DNA from: Actinomycetes bacterium
Lineage (GTDB): Bacteria > Actinomycetota > Actinomycetes > Propionibacteriales > Propionibacteriaceae
Direction: 5' to 3'
Length of the DNA stretch: 39,267 nucleotides
Assembly: GCA_023393755.1 (NCBI GenBank)
Contig: JAEXCA010000262.1
Location: forward strand, 1 to 39,267
A program made the translations under genes and the position numbers. Under the pieces are notes generated by a model that had not been told where the DNA came from, searched no databases, and was given only the letters and a program-made list of their open reading frames with translations. This document shows positions 7,288 through 14,469 of the stretch, piece after piece (the first letter of the stretch is position 1; each line of letters begins with the position of its first letter).

Positions 7288-9053
7288 AGCTCCTCCTCGT
7301 CCCAGGCCGGAGCCAGGTCCTTCGCAATCTTGATGTCGTCATTGCTGGTGCCGGCGGCGACCATCGGCCACACCATGGCGTCCTTGTGGACGACGAACTC
7401 CACCACCACCGGACGGTCGGTGATCGCCATCGCCTGCTCGATCACCTGCTCGACCTCTTCCGGGGTCTCAGCGCGCAGCCCGACCGCGCCCATCGCCTCG
7501 GCCAGCTTCGGGAAGTCGGGCACCCGCAGCGACTTCAGGTCGGTGTTGGAGTAGCGCTCGCCGTAGAACAGGGTCTGCCACTGCCGCACCATGCCCAGGC
7601 TCTGGTTGTTCATCACCGCGATCTTGATCGGGATGCCCTCCAGCGCGCAGGTGACCAGCTCCTGGTTGGTCATCTGGAAGCAGCCGTCGCCGTCGATCCC
7701 CCAGACCACCGCCCCGGGCTGCCCGACCTGGGCGCCCATCGCGGCCGGGACGCAGTAGCCCATCGTCCCCGCACCGCCGGAGTTCAGCCAGTGACCGGAC
7801 TGCTCGTGCGGCAGCAGGTGGGCGGCCCACATCTGGTGCTGGCCGACGCCGGCCGCGTAGTAGGCGTCCGGCCCGGCGATCTCGCCCAGCCGCTTGATCA
7901 CGTACTCCGGGCTGAGCAGGCCGTTCTCGATCGGCTCCAGATCGGGGGTGTACTTGGTCTTCAACCCGGTCAGGTAGCGCACCCAGGCGCCGTAGTCGGG
8001 CAGATCCTCGCCCCGCAGCAGCGTGTTCAGCTCCTCGATCACGACCGCCAGGTCGCCGACGATCGGCACGTCGGCATTGCGGTTCTTGCCGATCTCCGCC
8101 GGATCGATGTCGGCGTGGATCACCTTGGCCTCGGGGGCGAAGCTGGACAGCTTGCCGGTCACCCGGTCGTCGAACCGGGCGCCCAGCGTGATCAGCAGGT
8201 CGGACCGCTGCAGCGCGCCGACCGCCGAGACCGAACCGTGCATGCCGGGCATGCCCATGTGCAGCTCGTGGCTGTCGGGGAAGGCACCGCGGGCCATCAG
8301 CGTGGTGACCACCGGGATGCCGGTGATCTTCACGAACTCGGCCAGCTGGGCGTGCGCCCGTGCCTTCACCACGCCGCCGCCGACGTACAGCACCGGACGC
8401 TCCGCCGCACCGATCAGCCGGGCCGCGGCCCGGATCTGCTTGACGTGCGGCCTGGTGGTCGGACGGTAGCCCGGCAGCTTCAGCGAGGTCGGCCAGACGA
8501 ACGGCGCCTCACCGGTCAGCGCGTCCTTCGCGATGTCGACCAGCACCGGCCCGGGCCGTCCGGTCGACGCGATGTGGAAGGCGGCCGCGATGGCATGCGG
8601 AATGTCCTCCGGCTTGGTGATCAGGTAGCTGTGCTTGGTGATCGGGAAGGTGATGCCCCGGATGTCGGCCTCCTGGAAGCCGTCGGTGCCGATCAACGAG
8701 GTGTTGACCTGCCCGGTGATCGCCACGATCGGGACGGAGTCCATGTAGGCGTCGGCGATCGCGGTGACCAGGTTAGTGGCACCCGGGCCGGACGTGGCCA
8801 TGCAGACGCCGACCTTGCCGGTCACCATCGCGTAGCCCTCGGCGGCATGGCCGGCACCCTGCTCGTGCCGGACCAGGATGTGCCGGATCAGCTTGGAGTC
8901 GAACAGCGGGTCGTAGGCCGGCAGGATGGCGCCGCCCGGGATGCCGAAGACCACCTCTACGCCGACCCGCTCCAGCGACTCGACCAGAGCCTGGGCTCCA
9001 GTCAGCGACTTGGGCGCATCGACCGCCGGAGGCGGGTTATCGAGCTGAGTCAT
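7284..9053 (-). CDS. ilvB: Acetolactate synthase large (catalytic) subunit
   Basis: It condenses two pyruvates, or pyruvate with 2-ketobutyrate, using thiamine diphosphate, FAD and Mg2+, and opens the valine and isoleucine pathways. The ThDP-activating glutamate is in VRHEQGAGHAAEGYA. The ThDP/Mg site GDGCFQMTNQELVTC lies near residue 455, and the central FAD-binding domain is complete. It is 589 residues long. The ATG overlaps the TGA of an upstream 32-codon frame as ATGA. It is the first gene of ilvBNC and sits behind a leader with a leader peptide and an intrinsic terminator, so it is probably controlled by attenuation. Confidence 0.97.
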   Translation of the reverse strand: MTQLDNPPPAVDAPKSLTGAQALVESLERVGVEVVFGIPGGAILPAYDPLFDSKLIRHILVRHEQGAGHAAEGYAMVTGKVGVCMATSGPGATNLVTAIADAYMDSVPIVAITGQVNTSLIGTDGFQEADIRGITFPITKHSYLITKPEDIPHAIAAAFHIASTGRPGPVLVDIAKDALTGEAPFVWPTSLKLPGYRPTTRPHVKQIRAAARLIGAAERPVLYVGGGVVKARAHAQLAEFVKITGIPVVTTLMARGAFPDSHELHMGMPGMHGSVSAVGALQRSDLLITLGARFDDRVTGKLSSFAPEAKVIHADIDPAEIGKNRNADVPIVGDLAVVIEELNTLLRGEDLPDYGAWVRYLTGLKTKYTPDLEPIENGLLSPEYVIKRLGEIAGPDAYYAAGVGQHQMWAAHLLPHEQSGHWLNSGGAGTMGYCVPAAMGAQVGQPGAVVWGIDGDGCFQMTNQELVTCALEGIPIKIAVMNNQSLGMVRQWQTLFYGERYSNTDLKSLRVPDFPKLAEAMGAVGLRAETPEEVEQVIEQAMAITDRPVVVEFVVHKDAMVWPMVAAGTSNDDIKIAKDLAPAWDEEEL

Positions 9054-9086
9054 CCTCGGTCAACCTTTCTGGTGTTCGACTGCAAC

Positions 9087-9117
9087 AAAAAACCCCCGCT
9101 GCGAATGCAGACGAGGG
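9087..9117 (-). terminator. Intrinsic terminator of the ilvBNC attenuator
   Basis: On the minus strand CCCTCG-T-CTGC pairs with GCAG-CGGGGG around the loop ATTC, with one bulged T and one G-T pair, followed directly by six Ts. It lies between the leader peptide stop and the ilvB start, which is the expected place for an attenuator. I could not identify a competing antiterminator fold with confidence. Confidence 0.85.
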
Positions 9118-9118
9118 A

Positions 9119-9150
9119 GCGTGTCGGCTGAAGTGGCTCAGGCGACACGC
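9119..9150 (-). promoter_or_regulatory. Leader hairpin overlapping the leader peptide stop codon
   Basis: GCGTGTCG pairs with CGACACGC and CTGA pairs with TCAG, separated by one C-C mismatch, with loop GCCACT. The 5' arm holds the last codons and the TGA of the leader peptide. A ribosome finishing or stalling in the peptide would therefore change this fold. It ends directly beside the terminator stem. Confidence 0.65.
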
Positions 9151-9179
9151 GAGCAGAGTACGAGAGCGAAAAGACGCAC
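9138..9179 (-). CDS. ilvBNC leader peptide
   Basis: This 13-codon frame starts with GTG, ends with TGA and reads (M)RLFALVLCSRVA. Five of its 13 residues are Leu or Val, including the run L-V-L. It closely resembles the leader peptide described ahead of ilvB in Streptomyces. The codons CTT and GTA are uncommon in this GC-rich genome and could sharpen ribosome stalling when charged tRNA is scarce. The GTG lies six bases after a -10-like CACACT, so the mRNA is probably leaderless and the peptide would be the first thing translated. It would sense leucine and valine supply and control read-through of the downstream terminator. Confidence 0.8.
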   Translation of the reverse strand: MRLFALVLCSRVA

Positions 9180-9185
9180 GGTGTC

Positions 9186-9216
9186 AGTGTGCCACCGCCG
9201 CCCGGCATCGTGTCAA
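9186..9216 (-). promoter_or_regulatory. Promoter of the ilvBNC operon
   Basis: A perfect TTGACA -35 box (9211-9216), a 19-base spacer and CACACT (9186-9191) precede the leader peptide GTG by six bases. The -10 box is weak and the spacer long. A second -10-like box, TACTCT at 9155-9160, lies six bases before another GTG at 9148. Confidence 0.6.
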
Positions 9217-9354
9217 CCTGCGGATGAAACCTCTCGCATGCTGAGCACATCCGGCCAACACTCAACCTCAACCTTCGAGTTCGGCGCCCTCAGGTTGTCC
9301 TGCGGTGCCAAGTTTCCGACGATGGAGCGGTCGTCCAAAGATTGGGGAGTCACC

Positions 9355-10944
9355 ATGTCCACGACGTCCGCCGCCGCACACCGGATCCTGGGGCGCTGCC
9401 TGGCCGGACTCACCGGTACCGCCCTCGCGCTGACCGGCGCGGTGGTGACAGCCTCGCCCGCAGCCGCGGCGACGGAGCAGGTCTCCCCCTCCAACGGCAG
9501 CCTCAGCATCACCACGGCCGGCTGGGGCCACGGTCGCGGCATGTCCCAGTACGGCGCGCAGGGCGCCGCCAAGCAGGGTCTGCTGCACACCGACATCCTC
9601 AGCTTCTACTACCCCGGCACCACTCTGGAGCAGCTGAAGCAGGACGACGTCATCCGGGTCTGGATCACCGCCGACACCGACAAGAAGGTGCACGTCTACG
9701 CCGCGAAGGGCCTCCGGGTGGTCGACGCGAAGGGCAACGCCTTCACCCTGCCCACCGGCAAGAAGTACACCAAGTGGCGGCTCTCCCGCTCCGGATCCAC
9801 GACGAAGCTGTACTACCGCACCACCAAGGGCAAGTACGTGAAGTACACCAGCAAGCAGCTTCAGCTGGATCCGAAGCAGCAGTGGGCCTTCGACAACCCC
9901 GAGACCGGCACCGTCAAGCTCTACCTGGCCAGCGGCAACCGCACCTACCGCGGTTCGATCGCGCTGGGCTTCCACGGCAAGAGCGCGCGGACGGTGAACC
10001 ACGTCACCATGGAGGACTACCTGCGCTCGGTGGTGCCCTCGGAGATGCCTGCCTCCTGGCAGGCCGAGGCGCTGAAGGCCCAGTCGGTCGCCGCCCGCAG
10101 CTACGCCGCCCGGTACCGGGCCAACCAGGGCGGCAAGTACGCCTACGACATCTGCAACACCTCGGCCTGCCAGGTCTACAAGGGGACGATGACCGAACAC
10201 CCGGCGACCAACAAGGCGGTCGCCGACACCGCCGGCCAGGTGCTCACCTACAAGGGCCAGTACGCCTGGACCGAGTTCTCCTCCTCCAACGGCGGCTTCT
10301 CGGTGGCCGGGCCCAACGACTACATCACGGCCAAGGAGGATCCCTACGACGCCTCGATGAAGCAGATCCGGACGACCAAGGTCAAGGCCTCCACGATCGA
10401 GAAGAAGTACCCCAAGATCGGCAAGCTGAAGACGATCACCCTGGTCCGCGACGGCAACGGGCTGTGGGGCGGCCGGGTGACCAAGGTGACCTTGACGGGC
10501 ACCAAGGGCAGCCAGACCGTGGCCGGGACGTCCTTCAAGAGCGCGCTGGGGCTGCGGGAGACGCTGCTGACCATCGCCGGCGGGGTGGCAACGGTGAGCG
10601 CCAACTACGTCCGGTGGGAGTCCGAGTTCGGCGGCGCCGCCGGTAGCCTGGGCGCCGCGGCGGCTCCCGAGGAGGCCCGCGGGGCCGGGCAGTACGCGCT
10701 CTTCGCCTACGGTGCGCTGTGGTCCTCCCCGGCCACCGGCAGCCGGTTGCTCTCCCTCGCCGCGAACGCCGCCTATCTCTACGCCGGCGGACCGGAGAAC
10801 TCGGGGCTGGGCTTCCCGATCTCGGACGAGTACGCCTACGCCGAGCCGATCCTCGAGGGCTTCACCCCCGCCACCCGGATCGACTTCCAGTCCGGCATGA
10901 TGCTCTGCGCCGCCACCGGCGAGTGCGTGATCAGCCTGGGCTGA
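9355..10944 (+). CDS. Secreted SpoIID/LytB-domain protein with C-terminal LGFP repeat
   Basis: The 529-residue protein starts with a signal peptide ending near ASPAAAA (residue 39). Residues 50-400 form a SpoIID/LytB domain with GWGHGRGMSQYGAQG, the VVPSEMPASWQAEALKAQSVAARSY-type core and the CNTSACQVYKG segment. In Bacillus SpoIID is a lytic transglycosylase acting on stripped peptidoglycan, and LytB enhances an amidase. Here a cell wall role is inferred. The C-terminal 90 residues contain one clear LGFP repeat (GLGFPISDE), a motif of actinobacterial wall-associated proteins. GGGGAG five bases before the ATG decides the start. An upstream in-frame extension is unsupported. The gene is divergent from ilvB. 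Confidence 0.88.
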   Translation: MSTTSAAAHRILGRCLAGLTGTALALTGAVVTASPAAAATEQVSPSNGSLSITTAGWGHGRGMSQYGAQGAAKQGLLHTDILSFYYPGTTLEQLKQDDVIRVWITADTDKKVHVYAAKGLRVVDAKGNAFTLPTGKKYTKWRLSRSGSTTKLYYRTTKGKYVKYTSKQLQLDPKQQWAFDNPETGTVKLYLASGNRTYRGSIALGFHGKSARTVNHVTMEDYLRSVVPSEMPASWQAEALKAQSVAARSYAARYRANQGGKYAYDICNTSACQVYKGTMTEHPATNKAVADTAGQVLTYKGQYAWTEFSSSNGGFSVAGPNDYITAKEDPYDASMKQIRTTKVKASTIEKKYPKIGKLKTITLVRDGNGLWGGRVTKVTLTGTKGSQTVAGTSFKSALGLRETLLTIAGGVATVSANYVRWESEFGGAAGSLGAAAAPEEARGAGQYALFAYGALWSSPATGSRLLSLAANAAYLYAGGPENSGLGFPISDEYAYAEPILEGFTPATRIDFQSGMMLCAATGECVISLG

Positions 10945-10953
10945 GCCGCCGCA

Positions 10954-11358
10954 TCAGGACGGCCCGGCGGTCAGCCGCCGGTGGATGTCGTCCAGGTCGA
11001 TGTCCGGCTCGCGGACGGTCAACTCGCGCAGCCCCGGGCGGGCGGCGAACCGCGGCACCAGGTGCAGGTGCAGGTGGAAGACCTCCTGCCCGGCCACCGC
11101 GCCGGCATTGCTGAGCAGGTTGAGCCCGTCGGCGCCCAGCCGCTCGGTGAGCAGCGCTGCCGTGGCCGCCACCGCGGGTGCGATCTCGGCCAGCGCCGAC
11201 GGGTCGCTCAGCAGGTCCTCGGTGTGGCGCCGCGGGATCACCAGGGTGTGCCCTGGGTGCCAGGGGTTGATGTCCAGGAAGGCGATCGCGGCGTCGTCGG
11301 CGTACACCTGGCGGGACGGGATCTCGCCGGCCACGATCCGGCAGAACAGACAGCTCAT
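10954..11358 (-). CDS. HIT family protein (histidine triad hydrolase)
   Basis: This 134-residue protein has the HIT active-site signature HLHLHLVPR near residue 98 and the N-terminal CLFCRIVAGEIPS that opens this branch. HIT proteins hydrolyse purine nucleoside phosphoramidates or dinucleoside polyphosphates in the cytoplasm. The substrate here is not known. It starts four bases after the hisF stop, so the two genes form a short operon. Its stop is ten bases from that of the convergent SpoIID gene, leaving no room for a separate terminator. Confidence 0.93.
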   Translation of the reverse strand: MSCLFCRIVAGEIPSRQVYADDAAIAFLDINPWHPGHTLVIPRRHTEDLLSDPSALAEIAPAVAATAALLTERLGADGLNLLSNAGAVAGQEVFHLHLHLVPRFAARPGLRELTVREPDIDLDDIHRRLTAGPS

Positions 11359-11362
11359 GGCG

Positions 11363-12124
11363 TCAGCGTACGGCGAAGCCGGCCTCGGCGAGCGCCCGCT
11401 TCACCTCGGCGACGGTGAGGGTGCGGTAGTGGAAGACGCTGGCGGCCAGCAGCGCGTCGGCGCCGGCCCGGGCGGCCTCGACGAAGTGCTCCACCGTGCC
11501 CGCGCCGCCGGAGGCGATCACCGGCACGTCCACCGCGTCCTTCACCGCGGCGATCAGTTCGAGATCGAAACCAGCGGTGGTGCCGTCGGCGTCCATCGAG
11601 TTCAGCAGGATCTCGCCGGCACCGCGATCCACCGCCTCGCGGACCCATTCCAGCGCGTCCAGCCCGGCCGGGGTCCGTCCGCCGTGGGTGGTGACGCCGA
11701 AGCCGGAGGGCTGGCCGGCCTCCCGGCGGGCGTCCAGGGAGAGCACCAGCACCTGGCGGCCGAACCGCTCGGTGATCTCGTCGATCGCGTCCGGCCGGGC
11801 GATCGCGCCGGTGTTGATCCCGACCTTGTCCGCCCCGACCCGCAGCAGCCGGTCGACGTCGGCCACCCCGCGCACTCCCCCGCCGACGCACAGCGGGATG
11901 AACACCGTCTCGGCCGTGCGGGTGACCACCTCGTAGGTGGTGTCCCGCCCCTCGGCGGAGGCCGAGACGTCCAGGAAGACCAGTTCGTCGGCACCCTCCT
12001 CCCCGTAGCGGGCTGCCAGCTCGACCGGGTCGCCGGCATCGCGCAGGTTCTGGAAGTTGACGCCCTTCACCACCCGGCCGTCGTGCACATCCAGGCAGGG
12101 AATCACGCGGACTGCAATCGCCAT
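11363..12124 (-). CDS. hisF: Imidazole glycerol phosphate synthase cyclase subunit
   Basis: With HisH it makes imidazole glycerol phosphate and AICAR, linking histidine and purine synthesis. The TIM barrel shows the catalytic aspartates in RVIPCLDVHDGRVVKG near residue 11 and LVLSLDARRE near 132, plus the phosphate-binding ASGGAGT. The length of 253 residues is normal. The ATG follows TAAGGT by six bases, a leaderless start. No other his gene is in the window. The only operon partner seen is the downstream HIT gene. Confidence 0.96.
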   Translation of the reverse strand: MAIAVRVIPCLDVHDGRVVKGVNFQNLRDAGDPVELAARYGEEGADELVFLDVSASAEGRDTTYEVVTRTAETVFIPLCVGGGVRGVADVDRLLRVGADKVGINTGAIARPDAIDEITERFGRQVLVLSLDARREAGQPSGFGVTTHGGRTPAGLDALEWVREAVDRGAGEILLNSMDADGTTAGFDLELIAAVKDAVDVPVIASGGAGTVEHFVEAARAGADALLAASVFHYRTLTVAEVKRALAEAGFAVR

Positions 12125-12130
12125 GCCAGC

Positions 12131-12136
12131 ACCTTA
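12131..12136 (-). promoter_or_regulatory. -10 box of a leaderless hisF promoter
   Basis: TAAGGT, then GCTGGC, then ATG on the minus strand. It is divergent from the helY -10 box 26 bases away. Confidence 0.6.
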
Positions 12137-12161
12137 GCCGGGCCGCACCCGGAGGTGTCGG

Positions 12162-12167
12162 TAGGTT
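12162..12167 (+). promoter_or_regulatory. -10 box of a leaderless helY promoter
   Basis: TAGGTT, then GATCCC, then the GTG at 12174. A GGAGG about 20 bases before the GTG is too far away to serve as its ribosome site, which favours a leaderless transcript. Confidence 0.6.
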
Positions 12168-12173
12168 GATCCC

Positions 12174-14369
12174 GTGGATGAAACCCTCGCCGCCTTCCGG
12201 GCCGGCTACTCCTTCGCCCTGGACGACTACCAGGTGACCGCCTGCGAGCACGTCGCGGCCGGGCGCGGGGTGCTGGTCGCGGCGCCCACCGGAGCCGGCA
12301 AGACGGTGGTGGGCGAGTTCGCCGTCCACCTGGCCCTGGAGTCCGGCCGCAAGTGCTTCTACACCACCCCGATCAAGGCGCTGAGCAACCAGAAGTACCA
12401 CGACCTGGCCGCCCGCCACGGCGAGGACCGGGTCGGGCTGCTCACCGGGGACACCACGATCAACGGCGAGGCGCCGGTGGTGGTGATGACCACCGAGGTG
12501 CTCCGCAACATGATCTACGCCGGTTCCCGCACCCTGCACGGGCTGGGCTACGTGGTGATGGACGAGGTGCACTACCTGGCCGACCGGTTCCGCGGACCGG
12601 TCTGGGAGGAGGTGATCATCTCGCTGGCGCCGTCGGTGCAACTGGTGGCGCTGTCGGCCACGGTGAGCAATGCCGAGGAGTTCGGCGACTGGCTGGACGA
12701 GGTCCGCGGCGGCGTCGAGGTGGTGGTGAGCGAGCGCCGTCCGGTGCCGCTGTTCCAGCATGTCGCGGTGGGACGCCGGCTGGTCGACCTGTTCGCCTCC
12801 GGGACGGCGGGCGAGCGCGGGACGACGGCCGAGCGCCGGACGACGGCTGAGCTTGTCGAAGCCTCCGTCAACCCCGAACTCCTCCAGCTGGCCAAGCAGG
12901 AGTCCCGCGGCCTGCGGGACGACGGGCGGCGGCCCCGCGGCCAGTCCGGCCGGGGCAAGCGGACGGTCGCCTACGGCTCCGGACGCTACGGCGGCGGTGC
13001 CGCCCGCGGCCGGCAGGAGACCAGCCGGCACCTGGTGCCGCGACGCGACGGCACCGTCGAGCGGCTCGCCGCCGAGGGGCTGCTGCCGGCGATCTACTTC
13101 ATCTTCTCCCGGCAGGGCTGCGACACCGCCGTCCGGCAGTTGATGCAGTCCGGGCCGCAGCTGACCAACCGCGCCGAGCGGGCGGCCCTGGACGAGATCG
13201 CCGACCGGCACGTGCAGGGCCTCAGCCAGGCCGACCTGGCCGCCCTGGAGTACCGCGACTTCGCCGCCGCCTTCACCGCCGGGATCGCCGCCCACCACGC
13301 CGGGCTGCTGCCGGCCTTCAAGGAGGCGGTCGAGGAGGGTTTCGCCGCCGGTCTGGTGAAGGTGGTCTTCGCCACCGAGACCCTCGCCCTGGGGATCAAC
13401 ATGCCGGCGAAGAGCGTGGTGCTGGAGAAGCTGGTGAAGTACAACGGCGAGACCCACGCCGACATCACCGCCGGCGAGTACACCCAGCTGACCGGCCGGG
13501 CCGGCCGGCGCGGGATCGACGTCGAGGGCCACGCGGTGGTCTGCTGGCAGCCCGGGCTCGACCCGCGGGCGCTGGCCGGGCTGGCCTCGCGGCGCACCTA
13601 TCCGCTGCACTCCAGCTTCAAGCCGACCTACAACATGGCGGTCAACCTGGTCGGGACGGTGGGCCGCGAACGCGCCCGCGCCCTGCTGGAGCAGTCCTTC
13701 GCCCAGTTCCAGGCCGACCGCCGGCTGGCCGCCCGCTCGGTGCCCAAGCGCCGTCGCAACGAGACTCCTCGGGAGCGCCTACCGCGGACCAACACGATCG
13801 CGGTGCGGTTCGACCGGATCTGCTCGGTACTGGAATCGATGGGCTATCTCACCGAGGGCGGCGAACAGGTGACCGACGCCGGCCGCAAGCTCACCCGGAT
13901 CTACTCCGAGCTCGACCTGGTCACCGCCGAGGCGATCCGCGAGGGGGTGTTCGACCGGCTCAGCGCGCCGCAACTGGCGGCGGTGCTCTCCAGCCTGGTC
14001 TACGAGGCCCGCGGCGACCGCCGTCCCACCCGGATGCCGGACCGGGCCAGCGAGCGCGCCCAGAGCGCGCTGCGGGGGGTGTGGCGGCAGGTCTCGCTGA
14101 CCGAACGGGATCACCGGCTGCCCTCCCCGGCCGAGCCCGACATCGGCTTCGCCGAGGCGATCCACCACTGGACCGCCGGCTTCCCGCTGGCCGATGTGCT
14201 GGACATCTCCGGCCTGACCGCCGGCGACTTCGTCCGCTGGGCCCGCCAGGTGATGGACGTCGCCGGCCAGGTGGCCGAGGCCTCCGACGGCGACCTGCGG
14301 GAGACCTGCCGGGAGGCGATCGCCCGGATCCGCCGCGGCGTGGTGGACGTGGCCCCGCTGGAGGACTGA
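12174..14369 (+). CDS. helY: Ski2-like DEAD/DEAH-box helicase, HelY type
   Basis: This 731-residue superfamily 2 ATPase probably unwinds RNA. Walker A is APTGAGKT near residue 37, the DEAH-type box is DEVH near 131, motif III is SATVSN near 160, and domain 2 carries TGRAGRRGID near residue 440. The C-terminal 180 residues are a DSHCT-type domain with IGFAEAIHHWTAGFPLADVL. It is somewhat shorter than mycobacterial HelY. Residues about 208-232, between the two helicase domains, carry an 18-bp tandem duplication and a copy of a dispersed palindromic repeat, so this loop is an expansion site. In mycobacteria helY follows tatC. Here it is on the opposite strand beyond the lipid kinase gene. Confidence 0.93.
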   Translation: MDETLAAFRAGYSFALDDYQVTACEHVAAGRGVLVAAPTGAGKTVVGEFAVHLALESGRKCFYTTPIKALSNQKYHDLAARHGEDRVGLLTGDTTINGEAPVVVMTTEVLRNMIYAGSRTLHGLGYVVMDEVHYLADRFRGPVWEEVIISLAPSVQLVALSATVSNAEEFGDWLDEVRGGVEVVVSERRPVPLFQHVAVGRRLVDLFASGTAGERGTTAERRTTAELVEASVNPELLQLAKQESRGLRDDGRRPRGQSGRGKRTVAYGSGRYGGGAARGRQETSRHLVPRRDGTVERLAAEGLLPAIYFIFSRQGCDTAVRQLMQSGPQLTNRAERAALDEIADRHVQGLSQADLAALEYRDFAAAFTAGIAAHHAGLLPAFKEAVEEGFAAGLVKVVFATETLALGINMPAKSVVLEKLVKYNGETHADITAGEYTQLTGRAGRRGIDVEGHAVVCWQPGLDPRALAGLASRRTYPLHSSFKPTYNMAVNLVGTVGRERARALLEQSFAQFQADRRLAARSVPKRRRNETPRERLPRTNTIAVRFDRICSVLESMGYLTEGGEQVTDAGRKLTRIYSELDLVTAEAIREGVFDRLSAPQLAAVLSSLVYEARGDRRPTRMPDRASERAQSALRGVWRQVSLTERDHRLPSPAEPDIGFAEAIHHWTAGFPLADVLDISGLTAGDFVRWARQVMDVAGQVAEASDGDLRETCREAIARIRRGVVDVAPLED
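12813..12863 (+). repeat. 18-bp tandem repeat plus a dispersed repeat copy inside helY
   Basis: Two 18-bp units at 12813-12830 and 12831-12848 encode ERGTTA and ERRTTA. They run into GGCTGAGCTTGTCGAAGCC (12845-12863). The same 17-base core occurs as CTGAGCCTGTCGAAGGG at 36808-36824, and a diverged inverted copy lies at 36746-36765. The reading frame is kept. Confidence 0.8.
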
Positions 14370-14381
14370 GTCACCCGGTGG

Positions 14382-14458
14382 CTGAGGTCGGCCCCGCAGG
14401 GCCGAGTCTCGAGGCCCCTCCTTCGACCCTTCGAGACTCGGCCTACGGCCGACCTCAG
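14382..14458. terminator. Large two-part inverted repeat between convergent helY and the lipid kinase gene
   Basis: The arms 14382-14393 and 14447-14458 pair perfectly over 12 bp, and 14400-14412 with 14431-14443 pair perfectly over 13 bp. Each half can also fold on itself (TCGGCC-CCGCAG-GGCCGA on the left, CGGCC-TAC-GGCCG on the right). The right half is the same element as at 2350-2385. It probably acts as a bidirectional terminator for the two converging genes. Confidence 0.8.
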
Positions 14459-14469
14459 GGATGGAAGGA

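Noticed and set aside
11355..13610. 751-residue open frame on the minus strand opposite helY and over hisF
   Set aside because: The part opposite helY has a composition typical of antisense frames in GC-rich DNA and no motif; hisF and helY on their own frames have complete family signatures.
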